NCBI GenBank assembly: GCA_963556195.1
Contig: OY744517.1
Coordinates: forward strand, 145,567,882 to 145,631,881
Reading direction: 5' to 3'
Source of the DNA: Sepiola atlantica
Lineage: Eukaryota; Mollusca; Cephalopoda; Sepiida; Sepiolidae
Length of the DNA: 64,000 nucleotides
Shown here: in pieces, positions 31,566 to 44,453 of the stretch
Position numbering within the stretch: position 1 is the stretch's first letter
How the letters are laid out: every line of letters begins with the position of its first letter
The notes under the pieces: generated by a model
Told to the model about the DNA's origin: nothing
The model's database searches: none
Seen by the model: only the letters and a program-made list of their open reading frames with translations
Made by a program: the position numbers and the translations under genes

Positions 31566-32655
31566 TGTGTTAACAAGAATAAATAATTCGATAGAATAAA
31601 GAAACAATTATTTTCAACGAATAGTAACATGAGTATTGCATCACCTCTGGACATCCGTAGCATCCTGCATTATTGTGTTTAAATAATTACGTTGAAAAAT
31701 TTCAAATAACAAGTAAACCAAAGCAGAAGCCACATGATGCGACTGTCTCGTATGAGCATAAAACCCAATGTAATGTTAGAAAATATGCATTGAGTTGTAA
31801 CTTTAAGATTTATCTATAAGAAACTTTGCTTATTCATTCGCTATATGACATCACAGTATTCTACCAGACAATGCAAATACATGTGTGTTGCCAGAAGGAG
31901 GCTGTATTCGACGATAAACCGCTTAAGGGATTTCGGATCCAGATTTCTATTAGTGTCATGGTTTGTATTGTGTTAATGCCTCCTTTTGATTTCAATGTCT
32001 CCTCTTTCTCTCCGTCTCACTTACGTTTTTCTCTTTTCCATTTTATTATCCTTTTCAACATTGACAAAACGCGTTGTAAAATCGACGCAGTTTGTCATGC
32101 AAGGAAGTAGTGACAAGTGCATGCGCGCACACACAATACAAATCAGACAAACATGAAGCCAAATGCATACACTGTCTCATACAATAATTAGTTTAAGCCA
32201 ATTACGTTTACCCAACAAGAGGTTAACGTACGAATGTTGGACCCGCTCGTGTAAACGTGCTACATCATATATCAGTAACGTAAGAAAATAGCACATTAAA
32301 ATAATATAATGAAAAACACATGTTTGGATATAAATATTGTTTCGTAATATGCGCATTATTTTTCCCCTTGGTCTTTCAAATCTTTTTGATTGTATCCCGA
32401 GAGATTTTGTGACGGAATCTTAAATTCTGACTGATTTAGTTTAATAGTCCCATGATATCACAAACTAGAAAGGCCATTCTTGCTCGCACTGATGACGTAA
32501 TGGCTTGGAGTAAGAAATCGGCATGATGCCCTCAAGTTTACTGATAAACTCATGGTGTTGGATAAGGTATGACACCCTGTTACTCCTTTACAAAGAACGT
32601 TCTTTCTTTCCTCTGTTTAGCTAATACCAGATAGAACTTCTATGAACAGAATTTC
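31566..32655. other. No gene seen
   Basis: Unassigned; a 94-codon frame at 31,826-32,110 has no recognisable features beyond hydrophobic runs. Confidence 0.45.
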
Positions 32656-32659
32656 CTTC

Positions 32660-32912
32660 CAATAATTCGCGGAAAAAACAATACTACGGGACTGTTTCCC
32701 TGCTGACTACAACATGGTCGCCTTAAGCCCGAAGTCAACAAATACTTGTTGAGCCGCCCTCCTTAGTTATGAAATTCTTCCCGTTCCACCCATCATTTTC
32801 AATCCTCTCATAATATTTTTCATCATAATAGTAACGTTTTCATTAAACCTTATCCTCGTGTGACTTTTGACTTCTTTGATAAGTGGTGACTCATTAGTAT
32901 AAAAAAGGTACG
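32660..32912 (+). mobile_element. Jockey/CR1-like LINE 3' end
   Basis: Encodes, across a frameshift, CFPADYNMVA.KPEVNKYLL at 32,690-32,755, matching the end of this family's ORF, then the tail ACCTTATCCTCGTGTGACTT and CTTTGATAAGTGG (32,845-32,890). Confidence 0.7.
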
Positions 32913-33465
32913 AATGAAATATCAGTTGGTGCGTTCAACACTCAATATTCGCGTACGGTTCAAGAAACGCTCGAAATCATTATTACGAAAATAAACTGAT
33001 GTTTTAGATTGTCTCCTTAAAGTCAATCCTTTGTTGGTCTATGCTGGAGCTATGGTCTAACCAAGAGAAAGAAAGAGGAGTAAGCCTGTTTGGTTCCAAT
33101 TCAGGAGAAAAAGAGATTGATCCTAATTTTCTCTTTTTATTTCTAAACGCATACGCTCTTATGTCGCCACGGCCTTTATCTCCATTTGTTTTCCTCATGT
33201 ATTTCATGACTGCATGTTCCCACCTTGTCAAAATGTCGATCTTAGGTTGTTTTCTTTTTTACGTTGTACCCAATGTTTTCACCTGTCTCAATTAGGCATA
33301 TGGATGTTGGTTCTGTGCGCTCTCCCTAGTGAATACATTACATAGCATATATTCACTAAAATCGTATACAACAGGTATTGTAGTTCAACATTTGGGTACC
33401 TCGACAGATTTGGTTTTCAACTGAAAATTTCGGTATTTCGACGGACGAAATCATTCAACTTTTGT
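32913..33465. other. No gene seen
   Basis: An 84-codon frame (33,041-33,295) is Phe/Leu-rich; no domain recognised. Confidence 0.4.
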
Positions 33466-33690
33466 TTGTTGTCATATTAACAAGGTTTCGGCCGTTGTAC
33501 TGTTCGGCATTCTTCAAGTGGATTTTGTTGTAATCGGTAACCTTCCGGCAATTTCAAACTGAACATTTTATTTGTATATATTACCTCGTGGATAATAGCG
33601 TTCGTTAAGAGGTATCCGAGAGTGACATAGCGGTAGTTAGTCCAACCTCTGTGTAACGTTGTGGCACCAATTAGCATATTAACATAGCTC
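33466..33690 (-). mobile_element. Foldback-family fragment
   Basis: Contains CAAGGTTTCGGCCGTTGTAC, and its minus-strand frame ends LEECRTVQRPKPC, close to LEEGCRLHRPKRC in the foldback at 6.7-6.99 kb. Confidence 0.5.
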
Positions 33691-34689
33691 CCCTTTATTT
33701 ATTTCTAAGGAGGTTCCACATATGAAAATTCGATATATGAAAGTCTGCAATCTATTAGTTATGCGTGATGTTGCTTCTTGTTGTTATGTGTCACGTAGCC
33801 ATTATCTTTGTTGAAGGAAATCACTTGTAACTCATCAAGATGCCATGTATAAAAACGACTGAAAATCTGGACTTACCTGGTATCTTCCGGCAGTTGATCA
33901 TCTAGTTATTTCGGGTAGTATATTTTCTACCGAATGTGCAGCTAGGTAAACGACTCGAACACAATGAGTTTACGTTATTTAAATTTAATTGCTTAGTCTT
34001 ACACTCATTTATTTATGTACAGATGGGCTCCCTAACGTAGCTCCACTGATGAACAAAGCTCAGGACTTCCTCGCTTCTCGAAATGAAGTTCACTCTCCGT
34101 CGTTTTCTGATCAGCTCACTGTATTCATCAAAATCTGTTTTTTCTAAACATCAAAAGACAAATGTTTATTTTAAAAATTTACCTACCGAATTTCCTAAAT
34201 CACAACCTGTCAAAACACATGAGCCTTGAATTCCAGATGCAACAAAATCTCACCCGACACATTCGCTAACCTATATTTTGCGTAAGCTTATTATTTTCCA
34301 AATAAGTTTACAACTCTGTTTTAAACGCGAAGTTGAAATTTTGATTTAATGATTATTTTTGTGTAACCTATTTATCTCATGTTAAATATTGTTACAGGTG
34401 GATATGCCGTAAGACCTAATAACCAACCAATTTCTACGTGACCCCGAAATTCGTAAACCAGAAAGAATTAGAGTAGTGTAAGAAGGTATATACAGCAAGC
34501 GGTTCAATCAGAAACCAGTAACCCAAATACTAAAACAAACTTTCGCACAAAAACCCACACCGGTAACCTTATTCATTTTACCATTTTATATTAAGCAGAC
34601 ATTTCTGTGAACAATTGTATTTCTGCTTTATCACTGACCAAAATTCAAGATATTATCTGTTAACATTCTAAGAACAAAATATATTATTA
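33691..34689. other. Mostly unassigned; one SINE-tail fragment
   Basis: At 34,396-34,415 a GGTGGATATGCCGTAAGACC string matches the second half of the shared SINE/LINE tail. Confidence 0.4.
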
Positions 34690-35120
34690 TATTTCGGTTT
34701 TTTTTTTCAGATAAGGATTGATAATTTGTATTATTTATATTATTCTGGCTATTGTTCTCATCTTGGTATGTTATTATCACAAGAACCTGTGGCACAACCG
34801 ATATAAGTTCTAAGTAATAATCAATTCTAAGTAGCAACATTCTGGAGATTGAAAGTTCACTCCTCAGTACGGACGACACTAAAAATACAATTACGCATTA
34901 CTTTAGACTTTTACCTAGTCATGGCTGACGGAACAAGAGCAAGCTACCCTCGTGGATTAAATAAATAGTTCCGTTCGAAATTCCATACAAATTCCCGAGT
35001 TTGACAGAAAAATTCTCGAGTTCGACAAGACGTACTTTAAGAAAGTCGGAGGTTATATTAGCCGGCACGTTGTGATAATAACATCCAAGATAATAACAGT
35101 TATCTGGATAATAGAAAATA
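34690..35120. mobile_element. Foldback element, decayed relative of 6.7 kb
   Basis: Left side (34,705-34,800) has ATTGTTCTCATCTTGG..TGTTATTATCACAA; right side (35,035-35,110) has AAGAAAGTCGGAGGTTATAT..CGTTGTGATAATAACATCC. Both match the arms at 6.72-6.99 kb. Its left edge also has a TTTCGGTTTTTTTTTTCAGAT string similar to the satellite/foldback junction there. Confidence 0.65.
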
Positions 35121-36305
35121 TATTATATAATCATTTTTGCACACACACACACAGATACACAAATTGGCATATTCATAGTTTGCAGTCTTTTGTCGCTAAA
35201 AAATTATAGATATTTGCATTTCATGTATGCCTTTTATATACAAACATTGCGTCTCATTTAAAAACGTTATTGTGTTAAAATTTCATGTTTCAATTTCACC
35301 ACCATTCGTTTGTCTATGCATATTAATAGCATTTTCACAGAACTCTTGAAGACAAGTTGTATTCTTCGAAATCCTTGTCCCTATTCACCAGTTGTATTCA
35401 CCACAAAAGTGTATGTGCTATCTGCATAGCTGCATTTGTAGTCGATATTTGTTTTCTGCCTTGCTTTAAAATATGTTTCAGATCTACGCCTCTAAAGCAA
35501 CCTAAATGAGTTTAAATATTCTCCACTTGTCTCCTAGTTCTTTATATATCCTTTGCATTTGCTTGCTATGTTACAGACAGGGTGTCTGTAACATAAAAAT
35601 GTGTGCCAAATACTCTGAGACGTTCTAAGAGTATCACCAAAGAACCAAATCGACCCGGGATCGACGAATAAAAATAAACCAAAAACTATTAGACGAGATA
35701 AAAAGAAAAGGCTTGCAGAAATGTTCAGATAAAAATTTTGAGTCATAATAAGAACATATTTTGGATTTATAGTAGAAATGCCCCGCCAAAAAAACAGACA
35801 AAATTCAGGTTGTAGTAAAAATAACGTTTGATTTCTTTACTCAAAGGGATGGAACTCATTCATGTCATAAAAATATCGTTTACCTTATATTTCTGCTTCC
35901 ACATAACCTCACACAAATAGCTGTCCACCGTTTCACAATGCGTTTACAGTGGAGCTTATTCTGCATTAAAGGAACCTAAGAAGGTTACTGACGACGACAA
36001 AGGCATCTGAAGTAGAACAGAGAGTACAACGACCGGAAAGTTATGAACATAAAGACAAAAACAACTAAAGTAACGACAACGTTTTGAAAATTTGATTCAC
36101 ACATTCACCGTGAAATTTCCGTGAGTCTTTTTAGTCTTTTGTAAATGTTTTTTTTTTTGGTAAAAATTTAATCGAAAATATTTTATTAAATTTGCCATCA
36201 CAATAGTGTTATATAAGTCTGAACGGAATGACACAAATAAAAATTAACATTATGAACAGCATATGTTACGATATGAATATTTTTCGTAATTTGAATATGT
36301 TTTAT
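35121..36305. other. No gene; one perfect short hairpin
   Basis: At 35,567-35,595 TATGTTACAGAC and GTCTGTAACATA form a 12-bp perfect stem around AGGGT. The rest is unassigned. Confidence 0.5.
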
Positions 36306-36309
36306 ATAA

Positions 36310-36720
36310 AGGGTGTTCGCAAAGTCTAGGCACATTGGTAAAACACAAGGTTGTATTCAAATAACATTTTTAATTTGATTTCCATCATTTACAATACAAA
36401 TATTGATGCGTTTCTCAAAACTTTCGTGAACTCGATGCAGTAAATCCAGATTGCCTTCAATTTTAGAACATTCACTCTTCATTCGTTAGTCAAGTGATTT
36501 TGTTGATCCTGATCTTGACCTCTCCTGGATTCACCAGAGCCCTATTAGCAGAGTTGCGGTCCTAATATCGATGGGTGCCAGACATGTCTGCCATTAGTGG
36601 CCCTGCGAGGAACCGGAGTTCCAGACGGCGTAGCACTGCCACTACCACACTGCCACCACTCTTACCATGGTGAGGAAGGGTTACACTCTAGAGGGGAGCT
36701 GATGCTGATGTTTGGTATGA
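36310..36720. mobile_element. Possible DNA-transposon end
   Basis: AGGGTGTTCGCAAAGTCTAG at 36,310 resembles the outer end of Tc1/mariner-type elements. I see no matching inverted end nor a transposase, so this is tentative. The part after 36,540 is GC-richer and unassigned. Confidence 0.3.
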
Positions 36721-37429
36721 TGCCGCTTGGCAAACAAATAGATACACACATCAACATAAACAAACTTATTTTTCCACTACAAGTTATACATATTTAAATA
36801 GAAAATGCACTCTACGTACACAAACTCATCTTTTGTACAAAAAATTAAAACACAAAGACAAACTACCGTTTTCTCTACAATTTTAGTTTACAATTTACTT
36901 AAAACTTTTATGATTAAATTAATTTGGACATTTTTGTTGTTGTCGTCTTGTTCACATTAAAAAATACTAAAACGTCAAGTTAGATGCTGCTGATGCTTAT
37001 GTTCACTTGGATATATACTGATTTATCTCCCTTTGTTTTACACACAAAGGAATGGGTATTTATACGTATAGATGTTGAACCAGATACTCAACGTCTACTA
37101 TTTTATTAGAGATGAGTCATTTTGGTGTTATGTCAGTAGATTTCATGACGTATCTTTGAAAGTTCTAATATATTCTTTTTCATAATCCCGTGATATAATA
37201 AGCTCCAAACATGTGTTCTGGTTTGAGCTGAGTACAGGCAAACCTAGACAGAGGATTAACATACGGTAAATAGGGCACGTGAAATCGGCGCCGCTTGGTC
37301 GAAGGTGAGGGACGCTACGGCGTCACTGAACACTGGAAGTATCATCAAATTGGTAAAATCTAAATTATTTTCGAGTCAAATATAATGAATAAAACAGTTT
37401 CTGTGTTAAGGTATCGGTATTTATGATAT
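36721..37429. other. No gene seen
   Basis: Unassigned; 37,285-37,345 is locally GC-rich. Confidence 0.4.
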
Positions 37430-37590
37430 TATTATACTAAAGCTGAGTTAGTTAAATTTGTCATCCTAGGGCCTTTTCGTTAAATTTTAATAAATCAAAT
37501 GACAGTTTTGGGATTGAGTTATGTATGAAAAATTCCAGTAATTTTCCACATTAAGTTTCTATTTGCAGTCATACCATTCAGTACCCTTGA
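37430..37590 (+). repeat. Dispersed repeat E, copy 2
   Basis: ATACTAAAGCTGAGTTAG and GGGATTGAGTTATGTATGAAA match copy 1 at 31.1 kb. Confidence 0.6.
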
Positions 37591-37869
37591 TTTAATTTAA
37601 TTTTATTCATTTTTATTTTATTTGTTTAATTATGTTTTTACTCTATAATATAATATACATTTTTACTCCATACTATAAATCCAATATATTATTGGATATG
37701 GCTGAAGAGGGATAATACGAAATGTATTTGTGTATCTTATACATTTGTACTTAAATTATCCCTCTAAATTTTAATCGTTATTCGCAGCCTAGCCACTCAA
37801 TAGAAAATATCAACTTGTGAATTATCCCCCCTTACACTTATTTATATAGATATACCTTTTCATAGCCTT

Positions 37870-38900
37870 ATCTCCCCCGCTTGAAAATCCCCAGTTTTAT
37901 TATTTCTTACCAAAATGGAAGCGTTTTTTTTTTTGTATTGCAAGATTTACATTGGTTTTATCTATTTTTATCTGATTTTCGAATTTAAAAACTCTCTAAA
38001 CTTTAGACATTGTAATTTGGATAACACTATAAGCAATAATTTCGGTGCTTCTGCAATATTGTGTACATATGAAATATTTGCGTCTTTAATTTAAACGAGT
38101 GACATGAAAGGGGGAGATAATGCAAACGTTTTTTTTGTAAAATCTGATTTCTCCGAAAATGGAAGTTGGAAATAACCAATTTTAATACACGACTTGCACG
38201 CACACACAACGCTCGATACGGTTCGGCACTGCCTTTTTAATATAAAATCAAATAAAGATTCAGACGATACGTTAAAATCAAATCAAAATTTAGGCGGTAC
38301 GTTAAAATGAAATAGATTTATTGAAATAAATTAAATATCAAATAATAAATAAACCAGTTTTTAAAAAATACGTAATTGAAATGAACGAAATATGTGAAAA
38401 AAGTTGTGTGAAAATACTTCCCAGGGCAGTCTTTCAGAATTTTTGTCTCCACATGAACTCTGAGAAATACGATTCCACCATTTGCGTGTGTGTGCCACAT
38501 TCGGCTTTATTCCTTTTCTTCGACCGTTTACTTTCATTTTTGGAGAAATAAGATTTTACAAAAGGTTTTAATTCCCCTTTCATGTCACTCTTTTAAATTA
38601 AAGACGGGAATATTTCATATGTACACAAAACTGCAGAAGCACCATAATTTCTTGCTTTGATAATCAGATTTGATTGTTTACGTTGCAAAACTTTCCTCGC
38701 CTAGGAAGGAGGTAAATAAAATGATGATCCCTAGTCGCAATTATCTTTTCTTTCATCTCTGATTTTCTTAGATTATGTTGGATCTATTTTTATTTTATTT
38801 TCGAACTTTGAAGCCATCTGACTTTATACATTGTTATTGGGACAAAACTACAAACAATAATTTTTTTGCTTTGATAATCGGATTCGATTGTTTCGATTGT
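37870..38900. repeat. Mosaic of inverted and direct repeats
   Basis: About 38,040-38,210 is repeated in inverse orientation at about 38,485-38,655 (shared AATATTTCATATGTACAC and GTGACATGAAAGGGGGA-type strings). Separately, 37,950-38,045 is repeated directly at 38,785-38,870 (ATCTATTTTTAT...ATTTTCGAA...ACATTGT...ACAATAATTT). This arrangement needs at least two rearrangements. Confidence 0.7.
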
Positions 38901-39133
38901 TGAACATTTTATTTGTTTATAACGATCTCTAATCGCCCATCTTTCAATTTTCATATAGCTTTTCATGGATTTGCCTCGGATCTGTTGTCTGTTCTTATTT
39001 CTTGTATAGGAGAGTCGTTTATAACAACCTGGTCCAATCATTATTTTTTTAACTTCTCCAGAAACATGTGTAAAAGTTATTTTGTTCCGAAATTGATATT
39101 AAATTATATAATTATATAAGCTTGATTTAATAC

Positions 39134-39136
<3 letters not shown>

Positions 39137-39220
<84 letters not shown>
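39137..39220. repeat. (TA)n microsatellite
   Basis: About 84 bp of TA. Confidence 0.95.
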
Positions 39221-39223
<3 letters not shown>

Positions 39224-39480
39224 TTATGAAAATATATTTATGGCAGTTAAGTTAATCATATATGCCCGCGGTTCATCCCCGTAGGGAATCGTGAGACACT
39301 TACGGGGATGAAACGCGGACGCCTCTGTGTAGCTTAATTGCCATAAATATATTTTTATAACTTACTAGCTATCTCTACTCACGTATTGAACACTGTTGAA
39401 GTAAATACTGAAAATCGATACATAATATATTATATCTCCTTATAATATTATATGTGGATATATGATATAATAATTTTATA
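39221..39480. mobile_element. TA-bounded nested hairpin element G, copy 1
   Basis: Outer arms ATAAGTTATGAAAATATATT (39,221) and its inverse near 39,345-39,366 enclose an inner hairpin, GCGGTTCATCCCCGTA with TACGGGGATGAAACGC (39,269-39,284 and 39,300-39,315; one mismatch). The following segment (AAATACTGAAAATCGATACA, ATATATTATATCTCCTTATA) is shared with 60,720-60,770. Confidence 0.7.
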
Positions 39481-39524
39481 TATATAAATAATTCTGAAAG
39501 TCTGACTATTAATAATAAATATAT

Positions 39525-40064
<540 letters not shown>

Positions 40065-40195
40065 TGTTATACTAAATACGAGTTAATCAACGTTTGCTTC
40101 CCTAAGGTTTTTTCCCCCTATATATTTGAATAACACAAAACACATGTTAAAATATACCTTATTTGGATTTAGTTAAGTTAAAAAATTAAACTGGA
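40065..40195 (+). repeat. Dispersed repeat E, copy 3
   Basis: GAGTTAATCAACGTTTGC and TCCCTAAGG, then ACACATGTTAAAATATACC, match copy 1. It ends where a 5S-like sequence begins. Confidence 0.65.
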
Positions 40196-40198
40196 CTA

Positions 40199-40316
40199 GT
40201 GTTCGGCATAATCACTTTGAGACACCGATTTTCATTGGATCATCGAAGTGCTGTTAAACCTGGTCAGTACCAGATGGGTGATTATTTGGGAATACCAGGA
40301 ACTGTTGTGAAAGGAC
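40199..40316 (+). pseudogene. 5S rRNA-like sequence, near full length
   Basis: TTCGGCATAATCACTTTGAG, CACCGATTTTCATTGGATCA, TCGAAGTGCTGTTAAACCTG, GTCAGTACCAGATGGGTGA, TTATTTGGGAATACCAGGAA follow the whole length of 5S rRNA (about 118 bp) with many substitutions. The C-box region is the best preserved part, the A box the worst. It could be a 5S pseudogene or a SINE head; the next 200 bp have moderate GC and may be the SINE body. Confidence 0.7.
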
Positions 40317-41875
40317 GACAACACCTCCTGCAAAAAAGGCAAAAAACTAACGGCGTTAATAATCTCGCCTAACTTGGAACCGCTTGTGGATTTGATATTC
40401 CCTAGAAACTTCCTCCTTTGGATGAAGCCGGCTGAACCTGATTAGGGTGCGTGCCGCATCAGGATAGTAGAGGAAGAGTGTTCGATAGCGATGGAGGAAG
40501 TCTGTAACTATAAAGTCTAGAGAAGTTTAAATAATTGATTAAAACATTATTTTAGAGATACGAAACACTCAAATCACGGCTCTGCACAAACCTATTATGA
40601 ATGAGCACTAAGAACACAATTATGCTGTAGCAAAATAGCTGTGCAGATAGGTATTGTTACATAACATTCCATATTTGATGTATCGATCTTGATAACAGTA
40701 ATCACCATGCAAACATTCAGCCCGATCAGATAAATAGGTTTTGAATTATCACATTTCTATAGCATTATTTCGAAAATATTTCATACAGAACGGAGGAGTA
40801 AGGTCCACGTAAAACTTTGGCCCATCCCTACGTTGTCAAGCGGAGGTATGCAGTATCACGACTGACTTCTGTTCTTGTTATAAAATTATTTCAATTACAC
40901 ATCCTGAACAGCGTATGTTGCACTGCCAATTTGCAGGAACTGATACTGGCTTTAGTTTAGAAGGGTATAAACATTAAATGTCATCGTATCTTAGAAGAAA
41001 CTCCCAAGACCTGACGTCAAAGCACTCCTACCAACCCTCTGCCATCCCCAGTCATTTCTTAAATTCTGCTATCTTTCTTTCGTATCCAAATCTTCACGAG
41101 TTTAAAAATAACTGTAACTTTCAGTTCCCTATTCCATTTAATCAAGTGACACAACAGTCCGATGAAAGGAATTTCGCTTGCCTGTATCTCCAATTATCTG
41201 CAGAAGATGATGAACTGAGATTTGACATGATTTGTCACAACACGTCCGTACATATTTCTCAAATCGGAACTTATTCATCACTCTGACCAAACAACCCCAC
41301 CGCACAGACACACGCACATGCTGCCACGCGTATATCAAGTCTTAACGTCTATGCCAAACTTATATAAATTGATTTTTTCCAGGGCAGACGTACTCGTCTG
41401 ACCAATATAAAATGTTTTCCAAAACACTCACCGATCGTAAACAACGTATAAATCAATAGCACCCCCCAGAATATTTCGGTCAAAAGAATATTGATTTATT
41501 CTTATGTTTGTCGAACAGGTGTCCTTCTAACTGTTGGGTTGATAAGAAAATAATGTCGGATTTTGACCAGTAACTTAAAATCAACTTTATTGAAATGAAG
41601 TCCATTACATACAGCACATGTTTGCCGCACATAAACAATATTATGCATTTCAATTTCCGAAACAACCATATTGAAAACTGTGTCAAAATAAAGATTACAC
41701 AACTGAAGTTATGGTTTTAGCTAAATTTTATCTTTGCTAAGTTAAGTCCGCATGAACAGAATGTTGGAAAATTTTTGTGTCATGTGGCATGGTTTAAATT
41801 TAATGAAAATCAGGGGTAAAACATCTTTTTCAATTGAGGTTTCATGCTCAATCGCTGAGCCCTTAATTAAAAAAA

Positions 41876-41877
<2 letters not shown>
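40317..41877. other. No gene seen
   Basis: A 102-codon frame at 40,978-41,286 has mixed, non-repetitive composition but no recognisable domain and no splice context I could support. Confidence 0.35.

Positions 41878-41914
<37 letters not shown>
41878..41914. repeat. (TA)n microsatellite
   Basis: About 37 bp of TA. Confidence 0.95.
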
Positions 41915-41918
<4 letters not shown>

Positions 41919-42180
41919 TTCCGTTCAGTCTCGAAAGACAATGGATACCCCATGTAAGGGTGCCTGCGAGTGTAATAGTGAGGTCAGAGTTGCGCAATCT
42001 CAAACCATTCCTTTCCTGAGTCGGCACTGTCTGATTCCAATGACAAGGAGACGTCCAAAACGACTAGAAACAGTGCCGAGGAGAACAAAAGTTTCTGTTA
42101 ACCCCTTATCATTTACCAAATATAATACTGTAATTTTAGTAAGGAGGCATTCACAGCACTGCCAAAAGTACGGTTAAAAT
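41915..42180 (+). other. Unassigned segment, open frame
   Basis: Continues an open frame (41,752-42,177) through the TA tract. The part after 41,915 starts CTTCCGTTCAGTCTCGAAAG and is of balanced composition. A dispersed repeat is likely; coding function not supported. Confidence 0.3.
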
Positions 42181-42189
42181 CAAAGTATA

Positions 42190-42865
42190 AAGAGAAATAA
42201 TGTTGATAATGATAACTGATCCCGAACAACGCCGAGTAGAAAAATAGTACAGACAATTACTAATTTGTTGTCAACCCCCACATTTCACAATAATATGAAA
42301 TAAATGATGTAGATAAAGACAATACTCCAAGGAGATTTAATATATACCAGTTACCAAAAGTAATGCTGTATTCTTACAGTTTTTGATTCCGGATTACACC
42401 GAGAAGAAATGGTCATGGTCAATTCCTAATTTTCTTCGCCCCTCTCTCCATTTCAACATATTAAGAAAATACGTAATGCTGATGAAGTCAATAGTGCGAA
42501 GTAATTTACTATATATCCCTTATCAAAAGTAATACTGTAATCTTACAATTCGTGATCTCAGCCAACGCCGAGAAGAACAAATGGTCATGGTCAATTCCTA
42601 ATTTTCTTCGCCCCTCTCTCCATTTCAACATATTAAGAAAATAAGTAATGGTGATGAATTCAATAGTCTTACAGGATTTACAATATATTCCTTATCAAAA
42701 GTAATACAATTTTTGATCCGGGACAACGCTGAAAAGAACAAATGGTCACGGTCAATTCCTAATTTTCTTCGCCCCTCTCTCCATTTCAACATATTAAGAA
42801 GATACGTAATGTTAATAAAGACAATAGTCCGAAGAGAGTTAATATCTATCATTGATCATGGACAA
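42190..42865 (+). repeat. Tandem repeat of about 172 bp, four units
   Basis: The motif GGTCATGGTCAATTCCTAAT starts at 42,411 and 42,583, and as GGTCACGG at 42,744 (periods 172 and 161). A 60-bp core up to CATTTCAACATATTAAGAA is nearly invariant in three units; the first unit (42,190-42,360) is more diverged. Confidence 0.85.
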
Positions 42866-42884
42866 TGCCGAGTAAAAATGACGG

Positions 42885-43570
42885 ATAGTGACAAACATTG
42901 GCGGGTAGTGGTTGGCAATGACAATAGTGGCGGGCAATGGCGGGTAGTGGCTGACAGTGGCAATAGTTATAGGCTATGGCGGGTGGTTGGCAGTTGCGGG
43001 TATTGGTACACAGTGATCATTAGTGTCGAGCAGTGGCAATATTTACAGGCAGTCGCGAATACTGGCGGACAGTGGAGGGTAGTGGCGGATACTGGGGGAC
43101 AGTGAAGGGTAATGGCCGGTAGTGGCGGGCAGTGGTAATATTTACAGACAGTGGCGGGTAGTAGCCATCAGTGGCGAGCAGTGGCTGGTACTGGCGCGTA
43201 TTGGCGGGTAGCGGCGAGCAATGGCGGGCAGTGACAATAGTGGCGGACAGTGGCGGTTAGTGATGGCCAGTGGCGGTTAGTGGCGGACATTTGCGGGTAG
43301 TTGCGAGTAGTGGCCGGCAGTGACGGGCAGTGACGAGTAGTGGCGGGTAGTGTCAGACAGTGGCAGACAGTGGCAGACAGTGGCAGACAGTTACAATAGT
43401 TACAGGCTATAACAGGTAGTTTAAAGGTATTGGTAGATAGTGGCGAACAGTGGCAATGTTTAATGGCAGTAGCGGGCACTGGCGGGTAGTGGCGAGTAGT
43501 AGCCGGCATTGGCGGGTTGTGGCGTATAGTGGCGGACAGTGGCAATATTTACAGGCAGTGCTAGCAGTGG
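42885..43570 (+). repeat. G-rich minisatellite of about 10 bp
   Basis: Degenerate GTGGCGGGTA / GTGGCGGACA units. GG and GGG runs occur every few bases on the plus strand, which favours G-quadruplex formation. The Thr/Pro/His-rich minus-strand frames (43,168-43,545) reflect the repeat. Confidence 0.9.
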
Positions 43571-44453
43571 AGGGCATTATACAAAATGTAATTATATATC
43601 TAGTTAACATCTCCATATAACTTGCGAAAAACTCTTTTACCATCCGGTAATTATTTAAAAAAATTGCCACTCATTTTCTTTCGTTGCATTCTGCATAAAA
43701 GTTTCTCCCTCTCTAACCCCTACCTCTCTTTCCCTTTCTATCTTCCCTTTTCTATATCCCCCTCTCTCTCTCACACACACGCACATACATACATATGCCA
43801 TTAGTGTACTGTATTATTTGCGGAATCTTAATAAATTAGACTATAAAATTCTGCCCCAATAAGACTAACGAACACTGAATTTTATTGTTCAAATATAAAG
43901 AAGGAAATAGAGACAAACAATAAAGAAACAAAGAATAAGAAGAAGATTGAGAAGGAGGAGGATGAGAAGGAAGAGCAACACATGTCACTTTTTCGCAGAT
44001 TTCACGAAAATCGTTCCTCAGGGTTGTCTGGTCTGCATATGTTAAGATGAACTAGATGGCATGTTAAATGGGTTGCATAGTTACAATACATGCGAATATA
44101 AGTCTTGCTGCAAGTTTAGTAATATTTAACAAAGAGAATAGAGACCACGTAGGAAACTGGAAATATGTCTGATCTGGAGTTTGAACTACACGGAATTCGA
44201 TTTGTCCACTTGAGAAAATAATGTTTCTTCATATATGAGGTTCCCTGCTATAATTATAACTAACCCAGGTTCTTCCAAATTTAATGACTGTCCAGATACG
44301 GAGACCCCTTAGAAAGTGGGTCTTTGATTTTCATGAATTAGCAGCAGATTAGCCCTTTCGAGTGGATACTGGCTAGCCATTATCTCAAGTGGTCAGTTTC
44401 TGGGTCGGAGTTGGTATTCTGGGCGTCACACACTCAGTTAAGTTTTCTGGGGT
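43571..44453. other. No gene seen
   Basis: Contains a CT-rich tract (43,705-43,775) and an A/G-rich tract (43,895-43,985). Confidence 0.5.

Noticed and set aside
36597..36797. 66-codon ORF in a GC-richer patch as an exon
   Set aside because: No domain, no splice signals, short, and next to a possible transposon end.
40199..40316. Functional 5S rRNA gene
   Set aside because: Many substitutions, including in the A box, and no T-run terminator directly at the 3' end.
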